The position numbers were made by a program, and so were the translations under genes. Positions 1 through 10,450 of a stretch of DNA of 53,658 nucleotides are shown here, piece after piece (the first letter of the stretch is position 1; each line of letters opens with the position of its first letter). The notes below the pieces were generated by a model. It was not told where the DNA came from. It saw only the letters and a program-made list of their open reading frames with translations, and did not search any database. The stretch is taken from assembly GCA_026770025.1 (NCBI GenBank), contig JAMXDE010000090.1, positions 1 through 53,658 on the forward strand, written 5' to 3'. The DNA is from Craspedostauros australis. Lineage: Eukaryota > Bacillariophyta > Bacillariophyceae > Mastogloiales > Achnanthaceae.

Positions 1-306
1 ACCCTAACCCTAACCCTAACCCTAACCCTAACCCTAACCCTAACCCTAACCCTAACCCTAACCCTAACCCTAACCCTAACCCTAACCCTAACCCTAACCC
101 TAACCCTAACCCTAACCCTAACCCTAACCCTAACCCTAACCCTAACCCTAACCCTAACCCTAACCCTAACCCTAACCCTAACCCTAACCCTAACCCCTAA
201 CCCTAACCCTAACCCTAACCCTAACCCTAACCCTAACCCTAACCCTAACCCTAACCCTAACCCTAACCCTAACCCTAACCCTAACCCTAACCCTAACCCT
301 AACCCT
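1..306. repeat. Terminal telomere tract (CCCTAA)n
   Basis: About 50 tandem copies of CCCTAA begin at the first base, so the chromosome end is at the left of the window and the G-rich TTAGGG strand is the minus strand. The tract is perfect except for one extra C near 196. It ends in a final ccctag variant at about 306, where the subtelomeric unit begins. TTAGGG repeats occur in animals, fungi, diatoms and other stramenopiles, so this is not diagnostic alone. Confidence 0.98.
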
Positions 307-1599
307 AGCTGTAGCCATAACAGTGTCCGCAGGTGCAACCAATCAAACCCTAATGTACGAGGATTTAACACGGTGACGTACGACGGCCAGACCGAAGTTT
401 GGGTCGATTGACGGACGACGTACAGACGTTTGTATGGGCACGCAATACACACGGTCGACGTACGGACGTTTTTGTATGGAAAATGTCGATGATCCGCAAC
501 TCCTCGAAAGTACAGATCAATGTTCAACATCCGCAACTCCCAAACAACACGAGATACTACGAGCCACGCGATACACCGTGTTAAACATGTACAGCACTCT
601 ACGCCATGATGAGCACATGTTCAGGTACATCTATGTGTACACACACACGCACCGTGTCCATACGTACCTGTCAACTCGTCTACCACCTTCAACGGACCTC
701 TACAAGGTGAGATATCGATGGTCAAAGTACTCAACATCAACCAGTACTTGCAACACACAGTGTCATGTACATGTAAGCACACACACATGCTCACCATGAC
801 CATACACACATGTGACAACAAGAACCACACTCTGAATCAACTTGGTGATGGAGATAGTGATGCATGAGTACAACACAAACAACATGTGATAACACGTGCA
901 ACCACGTTAATGTGAGATGAACATCGTCAATGGCAGATGAACATTGTCAATGGCAAATGAACTATCTGTCAACATCAAATGAACTATTGTTAACACATTC
1001 CAACTACAGGAGGATGGCACAAGTCCCATGAAATGGCTGACTTGTGGGGGAGGAGGGGGAAGTCAACACCATTCCAACTACAGGAGGATGGCACAAGTCC
1101 CATGAAATGGCTGACTTGTGGGGGAGGAGGGGGAACAACACCATCAACTGTGATACTCACACATCCACGTGCTCACACACACACACACACACACTGCCAC
1201 ACGGTACAACCAGCCACAACACACAACAACATGTGAGACCACGATGCAAAAGTCAACACACAATGAACTATCTGTCAACATCAAATGAACTATCTGTCAA
1301 CACCATTCCAACTACTGGAGGATGGCACAAGTCCCATGAAATGGCTGACTTGTGGGGGAGGAGGGGGAAGTCAACACCAAATGAACTATCTGTCAACACC
1401 ATTCCAACTACTGGAGGATGGCACAAGTCCCATGAAATGGCTGACTTGTGGGGGAGGAGGGGGAAGTCAACACCAAATGAACTATCTGTCAACACCATTC
1501 CAACTACTGGAGGATGGCACAAGTCCCATGAAATGGCTGACTTGTGGGGGAGGAGGGGGAAGTCAACACCATCAACTGTGATACTCACACATCCACGTG

Positions 1600-1655
<56 letters not shown>

Positions 1656-1881
1656 CACACGGTACAACAAGCACAATAAACACAGTATGCCACATGTGAC
1701 AATGGCACTGCACACCATGACACAAAATATCTCACAAGAATGTGGGATACAACATGCTCAACAGTGTTGACATGACAGTGCATGGATACAGATGAGCTGC
1801 TGTGAGCACTAGTCTTCGATTGCGTTGAAACGTCACTTTTTGAAATAACACGGTTGTTACGCTAAGGTTACAGGTTACTGT
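307..1881. repeat. Subtelomeric repeat unit A
   Basis: First copy of a composite subtelomeric unit. In order it holds a diverged AT/GC-mixed part (307-990), a G-rich 74-bp minisatellite (from 996, with later copies lengthened to 93 bp by a 19-bp insert around 1285-1580), a CA microsatellite and a conserved tail (about 1680-1881). The tail ends in gttactgtaaaccctaaccct, running straight into the interstitial telomere motif that opens the next unit. The same order and sequence recur at 1882-3113, at 12629-13217 (3' part only) and at 13218-14583. Open frames in the 93-bp copies arise because 93 is a multiple of three; I do not read them as a gene. Confidence 0.9.
1602..1654. repeat. CA microsatellite in unit A
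   Basis: Uninterrupted CA dinucleotide run of about 53 bp at the conserved microsatellite position of the subtelomeric unit. The matching runs in units B and D differ in length. Confidence 0.95.
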
Positions 1882-1896
1882 AAACCCTAACCCTAG
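1882..1896. repeat. Interstitial telomere repeat, A/B junction
   Basis: About two and a half CCCTAA copies (aaaccctaaccctag) at the boundary between subtelomeric units A and B, in the same orientation as the terminal telomere. The next bases (ctgtag...) match those directly inside the real telomere at 306, so the unit looks like an internal copy of a former chromosome end. Confidence 0.92.
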
Positions 1897-2801
1897 CTGT
1901 AGTCGCAATAGTGTCCGCAGGTGCAACCAATCAAACCCTAATGTACGAGGATTTAACACGGTGACGTACGACGGCCAGACCGAAGTTTGGGTCGATTGAC
2001 GGACGAAGTACAGACGTTCGTATGGGCACGCAATACACACGGTCGAAGGACGGACGTTTTTGTATGGAAAATGTCGATGATCCGCAGCTCCCCGAAAGTG
2101 CGGACGAATGTTCAACATCCGCAACTCCCAAACAACACGAGATACTACGAGCCACGCGATACACCGTGTTAAACATGTACAGCACACTACACCATGATGT
2201 ACACATGTTCATATTCATCTATGTGTACAGACACACGCAGCGTGTACATACCTACACGTCAACTTGTCTAGCATCTTCAACGGACCTCTACAAGGTGAGA
2301 TATTGATGATCAAAGTACTCAACATCAACCAGTACTTGCAATACACAGTGTCATGTACATGTAAGCACACACACATGTTCACCATGACCATACACATGTG
2401 TGACATTAAGAACCACACTCTGAATCAACTTGGTGATGGAGATAGTGATGCCTGAGTACAACACAAACAACATGGGATAACACGTGCAACCATGTTAATG
2501 TGAGATGAACATTGTCAATGTGAGATGAACATCGTTAATGTGAGATGAACATCGTCAATGGCAGATGAACATCGTCAATGGCAAATGAACTATCTGTCAA
2601 CATCAAATGAACTATTGTTAACACATTCCAACTACAGGAGGATGGCACAAGTCCCATGAAATGGCTGACTTGTGGGGGAGGAGGGGGAAGTCAACACCAT
2701 TCCAACTACAGGAGGATGGCACAAGTCCCATGAAATGGCTGACTTGTGGGGGAGGAGGGGGAAGTCAACACCATCAACTGTGATACTCACACATCCACGT
2801 G

Positions 2802-2895
<94 letters not shown>

Positions 2896-3113
2896 CACTA
2901 TGCACACAATAACACAGTATGCCACATGTGACTATGACACTGCACACCATGACACATTATATCACACAAGAATATGGGATACAACACGCTCAACAGTGTC
3001 GACATGACAGTGCTTGGATACAGATGAGCTGCTGTGAGCACTAGGCTTCGATTGCGTTGAATTGTCACTTTTTGAAATAACACGGTTGTTACCCTAAGGT
3101 TACAGGTTACTGT
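1897..3113. repeat. Subtelomeric repeat unit B
   Basis: Second copy of the composite unit, nearly identical to unit A over 1897-2450. It is shorter because it carries only two copies of the 74-bp G-rich minisatellite (about 2625-2770). It also has three or four short repeats of gtgagatgaacatcgtcaat near 2498-2570. Its tail (2910-3113) matches that of unit A and again ends in a telomere motif. Confidence 0.9.
2803..2892. repeat. CA microsatellite in unit B
   Basis: About 45 perfect CA dinucleotides, the longest simple repeat in the window. Such runs are prone to length change in replication and in assembly. Confidence 0.97.
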
Positions 3114-3129
3114 AAACCCTAACCCTAAC
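3114..3129. repeat. Interstitial telomere repeat at end of unit B
   Basis: Motif aaaccctaaccctaac closes unit B. Inward of it the sequence switches abruptly to the 182-bp satellite instead of another subtelomeric unit, so this is a breakpoint or insertion edge. Confidence 0.9.
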
Positions 3130-4698
3130 ATTACATGCACCATCCCCAATACATATGGTCGGCTACTCCATGATGCTGATTGTCACACTCACAAATGGAC
3201 AATGACAGATCACGACGTTTCTCACTTGCAGTCACCTCTGTTGCTTCTCTCATCACCGCCAACAAGCAACATTCGCACGTCTCACAACGCATACATACAC
3301 TTCAGAACCCCCTTAACATGATACAAATGTGACACATGCAGCTGGCTACTCCATGATGCTCGTTGTCACACCACACGATAGACCATGGTGGATCACGAAG
3401 TCTCACACATGCAATCACTTATGGCCCACCTCTCAACACCAACTGCGATACTCACAAATCCCACAATGCATACACACGTCCCATAGCATGCATGACATCG
3501 CATGAGCATTGCACATACTCCTGGCTTCACTGTGATAATCACTGTCACACTCAAACATAAACCATTATCAATATCCAAGTCTCACAGATGCAGTCACTGC
3601 CAGTCCCCCTCTCTCAACACCATCAACTGCAATAGTCACCCATCTCACAGCGCATGCACACATCGCACAACCCACATCACATGGATTAAGTGTGGTGCAG
3701 GTTGTCAGCTACTCCATGATCATAGTTATCACAATCAACAGCTGACCATGATGGACAACCAAATCTCACAGCCGCAGTCAGTGATGGCCCCCTCTGAACA
3801 CCATCAATAGCATCTATCACGCATCCCACAACGCATGATCATACCTCACAGACCCCTGGGTATGGCTCAAGCATGGCATGTGCGGCCAGATACTTCATGA
3901 TGCTTCTTAACACACTCAAAGATTGGTCCTGGTGGATCATGATATCTCTCTGTTGCGGTCGCTGCTGGTCCCCATTTCAGAATCATCAATAGCATGTATC
4001 ACACATCCCACGACGCATACACGCATCGCACAGCCAGCATGACATGGATCAAGCATGGTGCGTGCGACCGGCCACTCCATGATGCTTGTTGTCGCAATCA
4101 AAGGGTTAGCATACCGCATTGTTGAGTCGCACTGCTGCAGTCAACTTCAGTCTCGCTCTCAAAGCCATCAACAACATTCATCACACATACTACACTGCAT
4201 ACGCATACCTATCAGCCCTCTGGGTATGGTACATCCATAGCACATGTGGTTGGCTACTCCATGATGCTAGTTGCCACAGTCAATGGAGGACCATGATTGC
4301 TCGTTCAGTCTCACAGTTGCAGCCAATACCAGGTCCACTCTCAACACCAACAACTGTTGCAGTCACACATTCCATGACGCATACACATACCTTGTACAGG
4401 CTGCATGGCATGGCATAGCCGCAACACATGCGGGAGGCTACTCAGTGATGCCCATTGTCACACTCAAGGATGGACCGTGATGAATCACAATTCTCACAGC
4501 TGCAATCACTTCCAGTCCCGCTCTCACCATCATCAACCATGATAGTGAGACATTCGATGACGCATACACATACCCAGCATAGCCCGAATGACATGACACA
4601 AGCGTGACGCATATGGCCAGCTACTCCATGATGCTTGTACACACACTCAAAAGGCTGAGCATAGCGCGTTGCTGAGTCTCACAGTTGCAGCTACTGTC
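3130..4698. repeat. ~182-bp satellite, block 1
   Basis: Diverged tandem repeat. The marker phrase ctactccatgatgct recurs near 3165, 3347, 3710, 3892, 4073, 4255, 4437 and 4620, a spacing close to 182 bp. Each monomer also has a gcagtcac...ccctctcaacacc segment and a cacatcccacaacgcatacac segment. Copies differ by many substitutions, so the array is old. ORFs here are short and differ from monomer to monomer; no gene is supported. Confidence 0.9.
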
Positions 4699-4702
4699 TG
4701 TG

Positions 4703-4717
4703 CCCCCCCCCCCCCCC
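4703..4717. repeat. Poly-C tract at LINE/satellite junction
   Basis: Fifteen consecutive C residues where normal satellite monomers have a short ccccc stretch. It sits at the 3' end of the minus-strand LINE relic and probably combines the target duplication (tgtgccccc) with added G residues on the element strand. Confidence 0.8.
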
Positions 4718-5210
4718 AACAATAATAATAACTCAGAGATTACATTAGAAATGTGCCAATAGGTTTTACCCTCACTACCACCAGGCCTCATGGGGCCCAG
4801 CTTTGAGCGAGCTTTCAGAGCGTCCTTACTCACCCAGCCTGAGCCAAGATGCCATTGATCGCCTTTCGACATGCATTGACCTGGATCGGCGTCGCGCCCT
4901 GACTTCTGCATGAACGGCAGTCATGGAGTGGACCCACTGCGTCATCTGTGCTTCCATGCTGAACTCAACCGTCCTGCCCTCGCAGAGCAGATGGAGCTTC
5001 TCCTTCGTCATATCCTGGCTGGTCCCCCAACACCAAACGCCTCACCCATCGCCGGAACTCTGCCACGGATGGGCGTTGCTCCTCATCGTGAACTTTATCG
5101 TTGCAGGCCTTCCAGACTTCCCAGGGGACGTTCTATATCCACCTGATCACCTCTTTCGCCCACGTGCCTTCGTCCGGGTAACAACACTCATGGCTGGTCA
5201 TCCAAGTTGT

Positions 5211-5756
5211 CTATTGACGTTGCCAATCTTTATGCAAGAACCCCAGGATGAATTGATGCCAGCCAATCATGCCCTGAGCGTCGCTCTGGGCTGCGCGCCG
5301 GCGCATTTCCACCCACCTGTGCCAAATCCCTTGTATCACTCGTGGGTTTGTGCCGATTCTCACCATGCGGTCATGGAACTCCTCTCTCGCTCGTGTCCGC
5401 GCTTCGACATGTTCTGGGCATTCCAGAATGTGGTGGGTGGTCTCCTCCCAGGAGCAGAACTGGCACGCAGCCATCTCTTTCTGCCCAGTTTGGTGGAGCT
5501 TCCTGTTGAACCCAAAGAACCTCGACAACCACTTCATGATGAACTGGGCAAGGTCCTGGTTCTTCAGTGCCGATTGAGCGGCTTGGTACGACTTCCAGTC
5601 GACAAGAGCCACCTGCACCTCGCTCTCTTGGAACTTCGACGCCCAATATTCAGCGGCTGAAGAGGACTGGAGCAGGGCATTCATAGCGGCTGAATCCACG
5701 TGCGAGGGATGCCGTCGGTACAGTAAGATCGTCCATCGATTGGTGCACATGTTCAT
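5211..5756 (-). pseudogene. LINE relic: C-terminal zinc-binding segment
   Basis: About 181 codons on the minus strand, following the RNase H-like part in a different frame. It contains CQFCSWEETTHHILEC, a C-x2-C-x7-H-x4-C pattern typical of the zf-RVT domain at the C-terminus of many LINE reverse transcriptases. Tryptophan-rich flanks (WGIWHRW-like) also fit. The start codon is incidental, as the segment would have been internal to a polyprotein. Confidence 0.65.
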
Positions 5757-5788
5757 TGACGGACGTGCTGCTGCCGTCTGGTGCGCTC

Positions 5789-6385
5789 TCAGTGTTCCTT
5801 TGCTTTGTGATCAGCAACAACATTCAGCTCCTCCAGAGTCAAGAGGTCCTTGCCTGTGTCGTCCTGGTGGCTCCTCACCCACTCCCATTTGAGGGTAGCC
5901 AGAGTACTGTGTCGCAGCCGTTGTGTCGCCATAGGCAGGTCCCAGTCTCGTTGGGTGGGCCGCAGCCGGTATTCTTGAGATTGCTGCAGGGCCTGACTAC
6001 CGTTGAGTGCCAGAGTAATGGTGCACCAGCTGTCAAGGCCGCCAAGCGCCTCAACCATGGAAAGGGAGGCCCATATCCCCGCCAGCTTGCTGCGGTAGGC
6101 CCTGTGTACGTCGCTCGGCCCTGGGACGAAGGTGTGGCAACATAGCTGGTGCTTCGAAGCCGTGTCATACATGATGGAAGCAGACGTGCCTTGGGACTCC
6201 TTGAAAGACCTGTTGCTCATCACCAAGAGGTTCCCTCTCTGGGCGGACGCCACTTCTGAATCATGGGTGAGGTCGCCTTGCACTTCTTCAATGGGGTCAT
6301 AGGAGAGGGGAACCGAGGGAGCTTCCGTGGTAAGGCCTGCATGGCCGTTCCACGTTGTCCCTCGCTCTGTAGTCGTCACTGACAC
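5789..6385 (-). pseudogene. LINE relic: RNase H-like segment
   Basis: About 198 codons on the minus strand. The phrase YRSKLAGIWASLS resembles the helix around the catalytic Glu of RNase H in LINEs (usually YRAEL..; here Lys replaces Glu, so the site may be dead). WVRSHQDD and ADHKAKEH near the C-terminus match the closing His/Asp region of the same fold. The preceding and following coding parts lie in other frames, so this is one piece of a broken gene. Confidence 0.6.
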
Positions 6386-6617
6386 CTCTGCACTAGTCTG
6401 GAAAGGCCTCAGCCGTCTCCGCTGAGCGATATGCGCTGGCCCTCGTCCGTGAGCTCCTAACCAGATTGTACTTCCGTATTGGGCTCCTCGCTGTATCGTA
6501 GATGTGGTCCATCAGTGTGGACTTCCACCATCTCCAGCTAGCATCGTCGGAGTGCCAAAGCCCGAGGGTTCAGTGAAGCTTCAGGCCTTGGTAGCACATG
6601 CGCTTGCACCACTTCTT

Positions 6618-7034
6618 TCATTCTCTCCACCAACCGCCCAGAATTGTCAGGGGAGTGTGGGCCCATTCCCTGGGAATTTGGGGGGCAGACAGCCCGTCAT
6701 GAGCTTCGGCTGTTTTGCGGATCCCGCTCGCCGAGGAGATGTCCAATATTCGGCTCACCCCTAGCTGCAACCGGCACATGCTCAGGTGATACAGCTGGGA
6801 TCCCTTGAACCCCTGCCGCAGGCAGATATCCATCAGGTGTTCATCTCCTTTGCACTGTAACAGTGACCCTCCAGTTGTCTCATGTATCATCACACCTGTG
6901 TCTTGCAGCTGTTTCCACAGTCCAGCCACCCAGCAGTGAGTGACGCAACGACTCATCTTGTCGTATGGATATTCGAACAGAGACTGATGGACCCCCAATT
7001 CTTCTTTCAGCGCCTGTATCGAGCATTCCACCAT
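6618..7034 (-). pseudogene. LINE relic: segment upstream of RNase H
   Basis: Open stretch of about 138 codons on the minus strand, the 5'-most coding remnant of the LINE copy. It includes the phrase CVTHCWVAGLWKQL, which I recognise as the type of linker found between polymerase and RNase H in some stramenopile LINE-like elements; that recognition is from memory and untested. The segment ends without leading in frame into the RNase H-like part, so at least one frameshift or small deletion lies between 6618 and 6385. Confidence 0.5.
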
Positions 7035-7093
7035 CTGTCCGTGGTGGTTCCTGTCTGGGTCTCCTCAAATGCTATCTGGAGTTGTGTGCCCCC

Positions 7094-7530
7094 TCAACAC
7101 CATCAACTGCGAAAATCGCACATTCCACAACAAAATGCATATCCCCTCATCCCTCTAGAAGTCGTACAAGCGCGGCACATGAGGCCAGCTCCATCATGAC
7201 ACTCGTTGTGATACTCAAAGATAGGCCATGGTGGATCATGGATTCCACAGCTGCAGCAACTGATGGTCTCTCTCTCTCTCTGTCAACACAACAATCAAGT
7301 GCGATATTCTCACATCCCACAACACATACACACATCGCACAGCCTGCATGACATGGCTCAAGCGTGGCGCATGCAGCCTGCCATTCCATCATGCTCGTTG
7401 TCACAATCAAAGGCTGAGCATAGCGTATTGTTGAGTCTCACAGCTGCAGTCACTGCCACGCTCGCTCTCGACACCATCAACTACAATACTCACACTTCCC
7501 ACAAATCGCATTCACACGTTGCATAGCCCC
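7094..7530. repeat. ~182-bp satellite, block 2
   Basis: The satellite resumes directly after the LINE relic with ctcaacaccatcaactgcg, the continuation of the monomer broken at 4699. About two and a half monomers follow, including a local CT-rich expansion (tctctctctctctgtcaac) near 7263. The block stops at about 7530 in unrelated sequence. Confidence 0.85.
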
Positions 7531-7724
7531 CTTTTGCAGATTTAGTGCCAATTCCCGAATCTGGCCGAATCAGAGCAAAGAGTGTCGATGGACAGACGAT
7601 ACCGCACAAACAACGAGTAGGATCCTTGTTGAGCAAATGACCGCTCCGCACAGTCATAATTTTTTTCGGAACAGACAGGTTTCACCCCCCAACACCTCCG
7701 GTCACGTAAAAACCTGCACACCCC
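7531..7724. other. ~190-bp non-satellite insert
   Basis: Sequence between satellite blocks 2 and 3 without satellite phrases. It has no long ORF, no clear terminal repeats and no target duplication I can identify. It may be a small inserted or strongly diverged segment. Confidence 0.5.
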
Positions 7725-8760
7725 TGGGCACGACGCAAGAGTGGCACATGCGAACAGCTACTCAGTGATGCTTGTTAACACACTCAACGGATGACCATGA
7801 TGGATCGCAGATCTCACCAATGCAGTCACTTCTGGCCTCCCCCTCAGCATCATCAACAGCATCTATCACACATCCCATAATGCATACGCACGTCACATAT
7901 CCCCTATGACATGATACATCCGCAACACCTACGGTCAGATACTCCATGATGCTCGTTAGCACACTCAATGGATGACCATGATGGATCACAGATCTCACCA
8001 ATGCAGTCACTGCCGGCCTCCCCCTCAGCATCATCAACAGCATCTATCACACATCCCACAACACAAACACACATCCCGCAGCCCCTTAGACATGGTCCAA
8101 GCATGGTACATATGGGCAGCTACTCCATCGTGCTCGTTAACACATTCAAAGATTGGCCATGATAGATCCCGAAGCCTCACCAATGCAGTCCCTTCTGGTC
8201 CCTCTCTCAACACCGTCAACAGCATCTATCACACAACCATCAATGATCACACAGTCTGCGGATTCCTCTGGACATGGTAGGCGAGTGGCACACTAGTTGA
8301 GCTACTCCATGATGATCTTTGACACAATCAATGAAGGACCATGATGGATCACAGATTTCACCAATGCAGCCACTGCCAGTCCCCCTCTCAACACAATCAA
8401 CTATAATACTCGCACAACTAACAATACAAACACACTCCATCGACGTCTCTGGACATTGTGCAAGCGTTTCACATTGGACTGGCTGCTCCATGATGCTTGT
8501 TGGTACGCACAGATATTCACTACTGCACGCGCATTCTCACTGTCTCTCCACAGGCAAAACAAAGGCCACAACGAGCATATCTCACACAAAGAACAAATGC
8601 ACACACTCTCCATGAATGTTTATGTACATGATACAAGCATTGCACATCAGACTGGCTGATCCATGGTGCTGGTTGGTACGCACAAACATTCGCCATTTCA
8701 CAGGTATTCTCACTGCCACTGACATATGCAAAACAAAGGCCACAACGAGCACCCCGCTGA
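7725..8760. repeat. ~182-bp satellite, block 3
   Basis: Further satellite monomers with the marker phrase near 7758, 7936, 8117, 8300, 8481 and 8657, spacings of 176-183 bp. The first two copies are the most alike, suggesting a recent local duplication. The last two have a changed second half (ttggtacgcacaaacattc, gcaaaacaaaggccacaac), forming a distinct subfamily at the inner edge. Confidence 0.87.
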
Positions 8761-9680
8761 TTCTTGGCCACTCGACTACGTTGGGGAGGGCCTATGTGAC
8801 ACCACGCAAGCCTGGGACGCGAGATGGCCACTTCTCAACACTTGTTGATCAGGTGTGACACAAGAGCTAGCGCTAAGTCGCGAACGACCGTTATTTTGCC
8901 GTTTTATGTTTGACTCACTCGACTCAATCCAGTCAGTCATGCGTAATTTAACGACTGCCGTTATTGAATCACGGTCATCCCCGCACTCACGTGATCCAAA
9001 AGTGAGCTTCAAAGTCGATCGTGTCGAAAGTACGACCAGTCTGATTGATTATAACGTCTATTATAACGGTAGCCAGTAAGCTGTTGATTCAATTCGCCGT
9101 TTGTCGTCGCGACACAAAGAGAACTGTCAGAACCCGCCGCCGATAAGTGTTGTGAGTCACGGTGTCCGTGCGACGAACAACGGCGTCACATCCGTACATA
9201 ATCATGGAGAACCGCGAAAGCGAAATCGTTGTTGTCACACATCACCAAAGGAGAAATTGTGAGCACGCGAACTTAACGTTGGCGATCCTCAACGAATGTC
9301 AGTGTGAATCACAGGTCATTGTGAGTTCGTGCGTGACACGGAGGAACTTCGTCTGAACGGTACTCACGCACGCTTGTTTTTTAATTAATTTAATTGAAAC
9401 GCCAATGGCTTGGAAACATCTTTGGCATGTCCGATCAATAACAGCCTTTGTCGTGTGCGACGTCATGAGCTCTGGGAGGTCCGGGAATGTCATTCATCAC
9501 TCCCAATTGTGGCTACGTCGTCCACCGTGCAAAAAGTACTGGAATGGGTGCTTCCTTGCCTCATGTGGGATTTCGCATCTAACACGTACAACCGACTAAA
9601 ACGGCGAGCGCGACTTCAGCGCCGATATCGCCGTGCTCTGAACATGTCTCAGTCTTGAGTTATCGTCGAAAGTGCTTTTT
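8761..9680. other. Unassigned sequence
   Basis: About 900 bp with no tandem repeat that I can see, no ORF above about 100 codons with recognisable content, and no clear element ends. Several short phrases recur in both orientations (gactcactcgactc, aacgactgccgttat), giving a slightly palindromic texture. It could be an old transposon remnant; nothing proves it. Confidence 0.4.
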
Positions 9681-10450
9681 TGACGTACATACCAGCCACT
9701 CGTGCTCTGGATATGTACTCGCAGTTGCGCATGTTAGTGCGGATAGACTAATTGGGAGGTGGCGGTCACGATGGAGCAATCGGTATTGTTCTGTGACACC
9801 GAGAACATGATCATCTCTGCATTTCTGAATTTCTCCACGTATTTGTCACATACCACACATACCAGCCACTCGTGCTCTGGATATGTAATCGTAACTGCTC
9901 GTGTTAGTACAGATAGAGTAATTTGGAGGTGGCGGTCCCGATGGAGCAATCGGTATTGTTCTGTGACACCGAGAACATGATCATCTCTGCATTTCTGAAT
10001 TTCTCCACGTATTTGTCGCATACCACACATACCAGCCACTCGTGCTCTGGATATGTGATCATAAATGCGCGCGTCAGTGTGGATAGACTAATTGGGAGGT
10101 GGCGAACACGGTGGAGCAACTGTAATTGCTCTGTGACGCCGAGAACATGATCATCTCTGCATTTCTGAATTTTTCCACGTATTTGTCACACACCACACAT
10201 ACCAGCCACTCGTGCTCTGGATATGTAATCGTAACTGCTCATGTTAGTACAGATAGAGTAATTTGGAGGTGGCGAACACGGTGGAGCAATCGGTATTGTT
10301 CTGTGACACCGAGAACATGATCATCTCTGCATTTCTGAATTTCTCCACGTATTTTTCGCATACCACACATACCAGCCACTCGTGCTCTGGATATGTGATC
10401 ATAAATGCGCGCGTCAGTGTGGATAGACTAATTGGGAGGTGGCGGTCACG
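9681..10450. repeat. 170-bp satellite with A/B dimer structure
   Basis: Tandem repeat of exactly 170 bp: the phrase (a/g)tggagcaa recurs at 9771, 9941, 10111 and 10281, and a fifth copy starts at 10441 before diverging. Two monomer types alternate. Type B has ggatagactaattggga and type A has agatagagtaatttgga; the order is B-A-B-A-B, giving a 340-bp higher-order period. The shared core around gaacatgatcatctctgcat is nearly invariant. Repeated small ORFs in this block are produced by the repeat. Confidence 0.92.

Larger units (their letters stand above)
4718..7084 (-). mobile_element. 5'-truncated non-LTR (LINE) retrotransposon relic
   Basis: This minus-strand block interrupts the 182-bp satellite. 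Read 5' to 3' it has coding remnants at 7034-6618, 6385-5789, 5756-5211 and 5011-4826 in different frames, then a TTATTATTATTG tail at 4740-4718. The satellite phrase tgtgccccc is present on both sides (4699-4707 and 7085-7093), a plausible 9-bp target-site duplication. No polymerase domain is visible, so the copy lacks its 5' part, as is typical for LINEs. Family placement rests on the RNase H-like and zinc-binding C-terminal motifs. Confidence 0.75.

Noticed and set aside
1044..1679. ORFs of 98-211 codons through the subtelomeric minisatellite
   Set aside because: The frames are open because 93-bp copies and CA runs lack stops. The same DNA is open on both strands, and related units with 74-bp copies break the frames.
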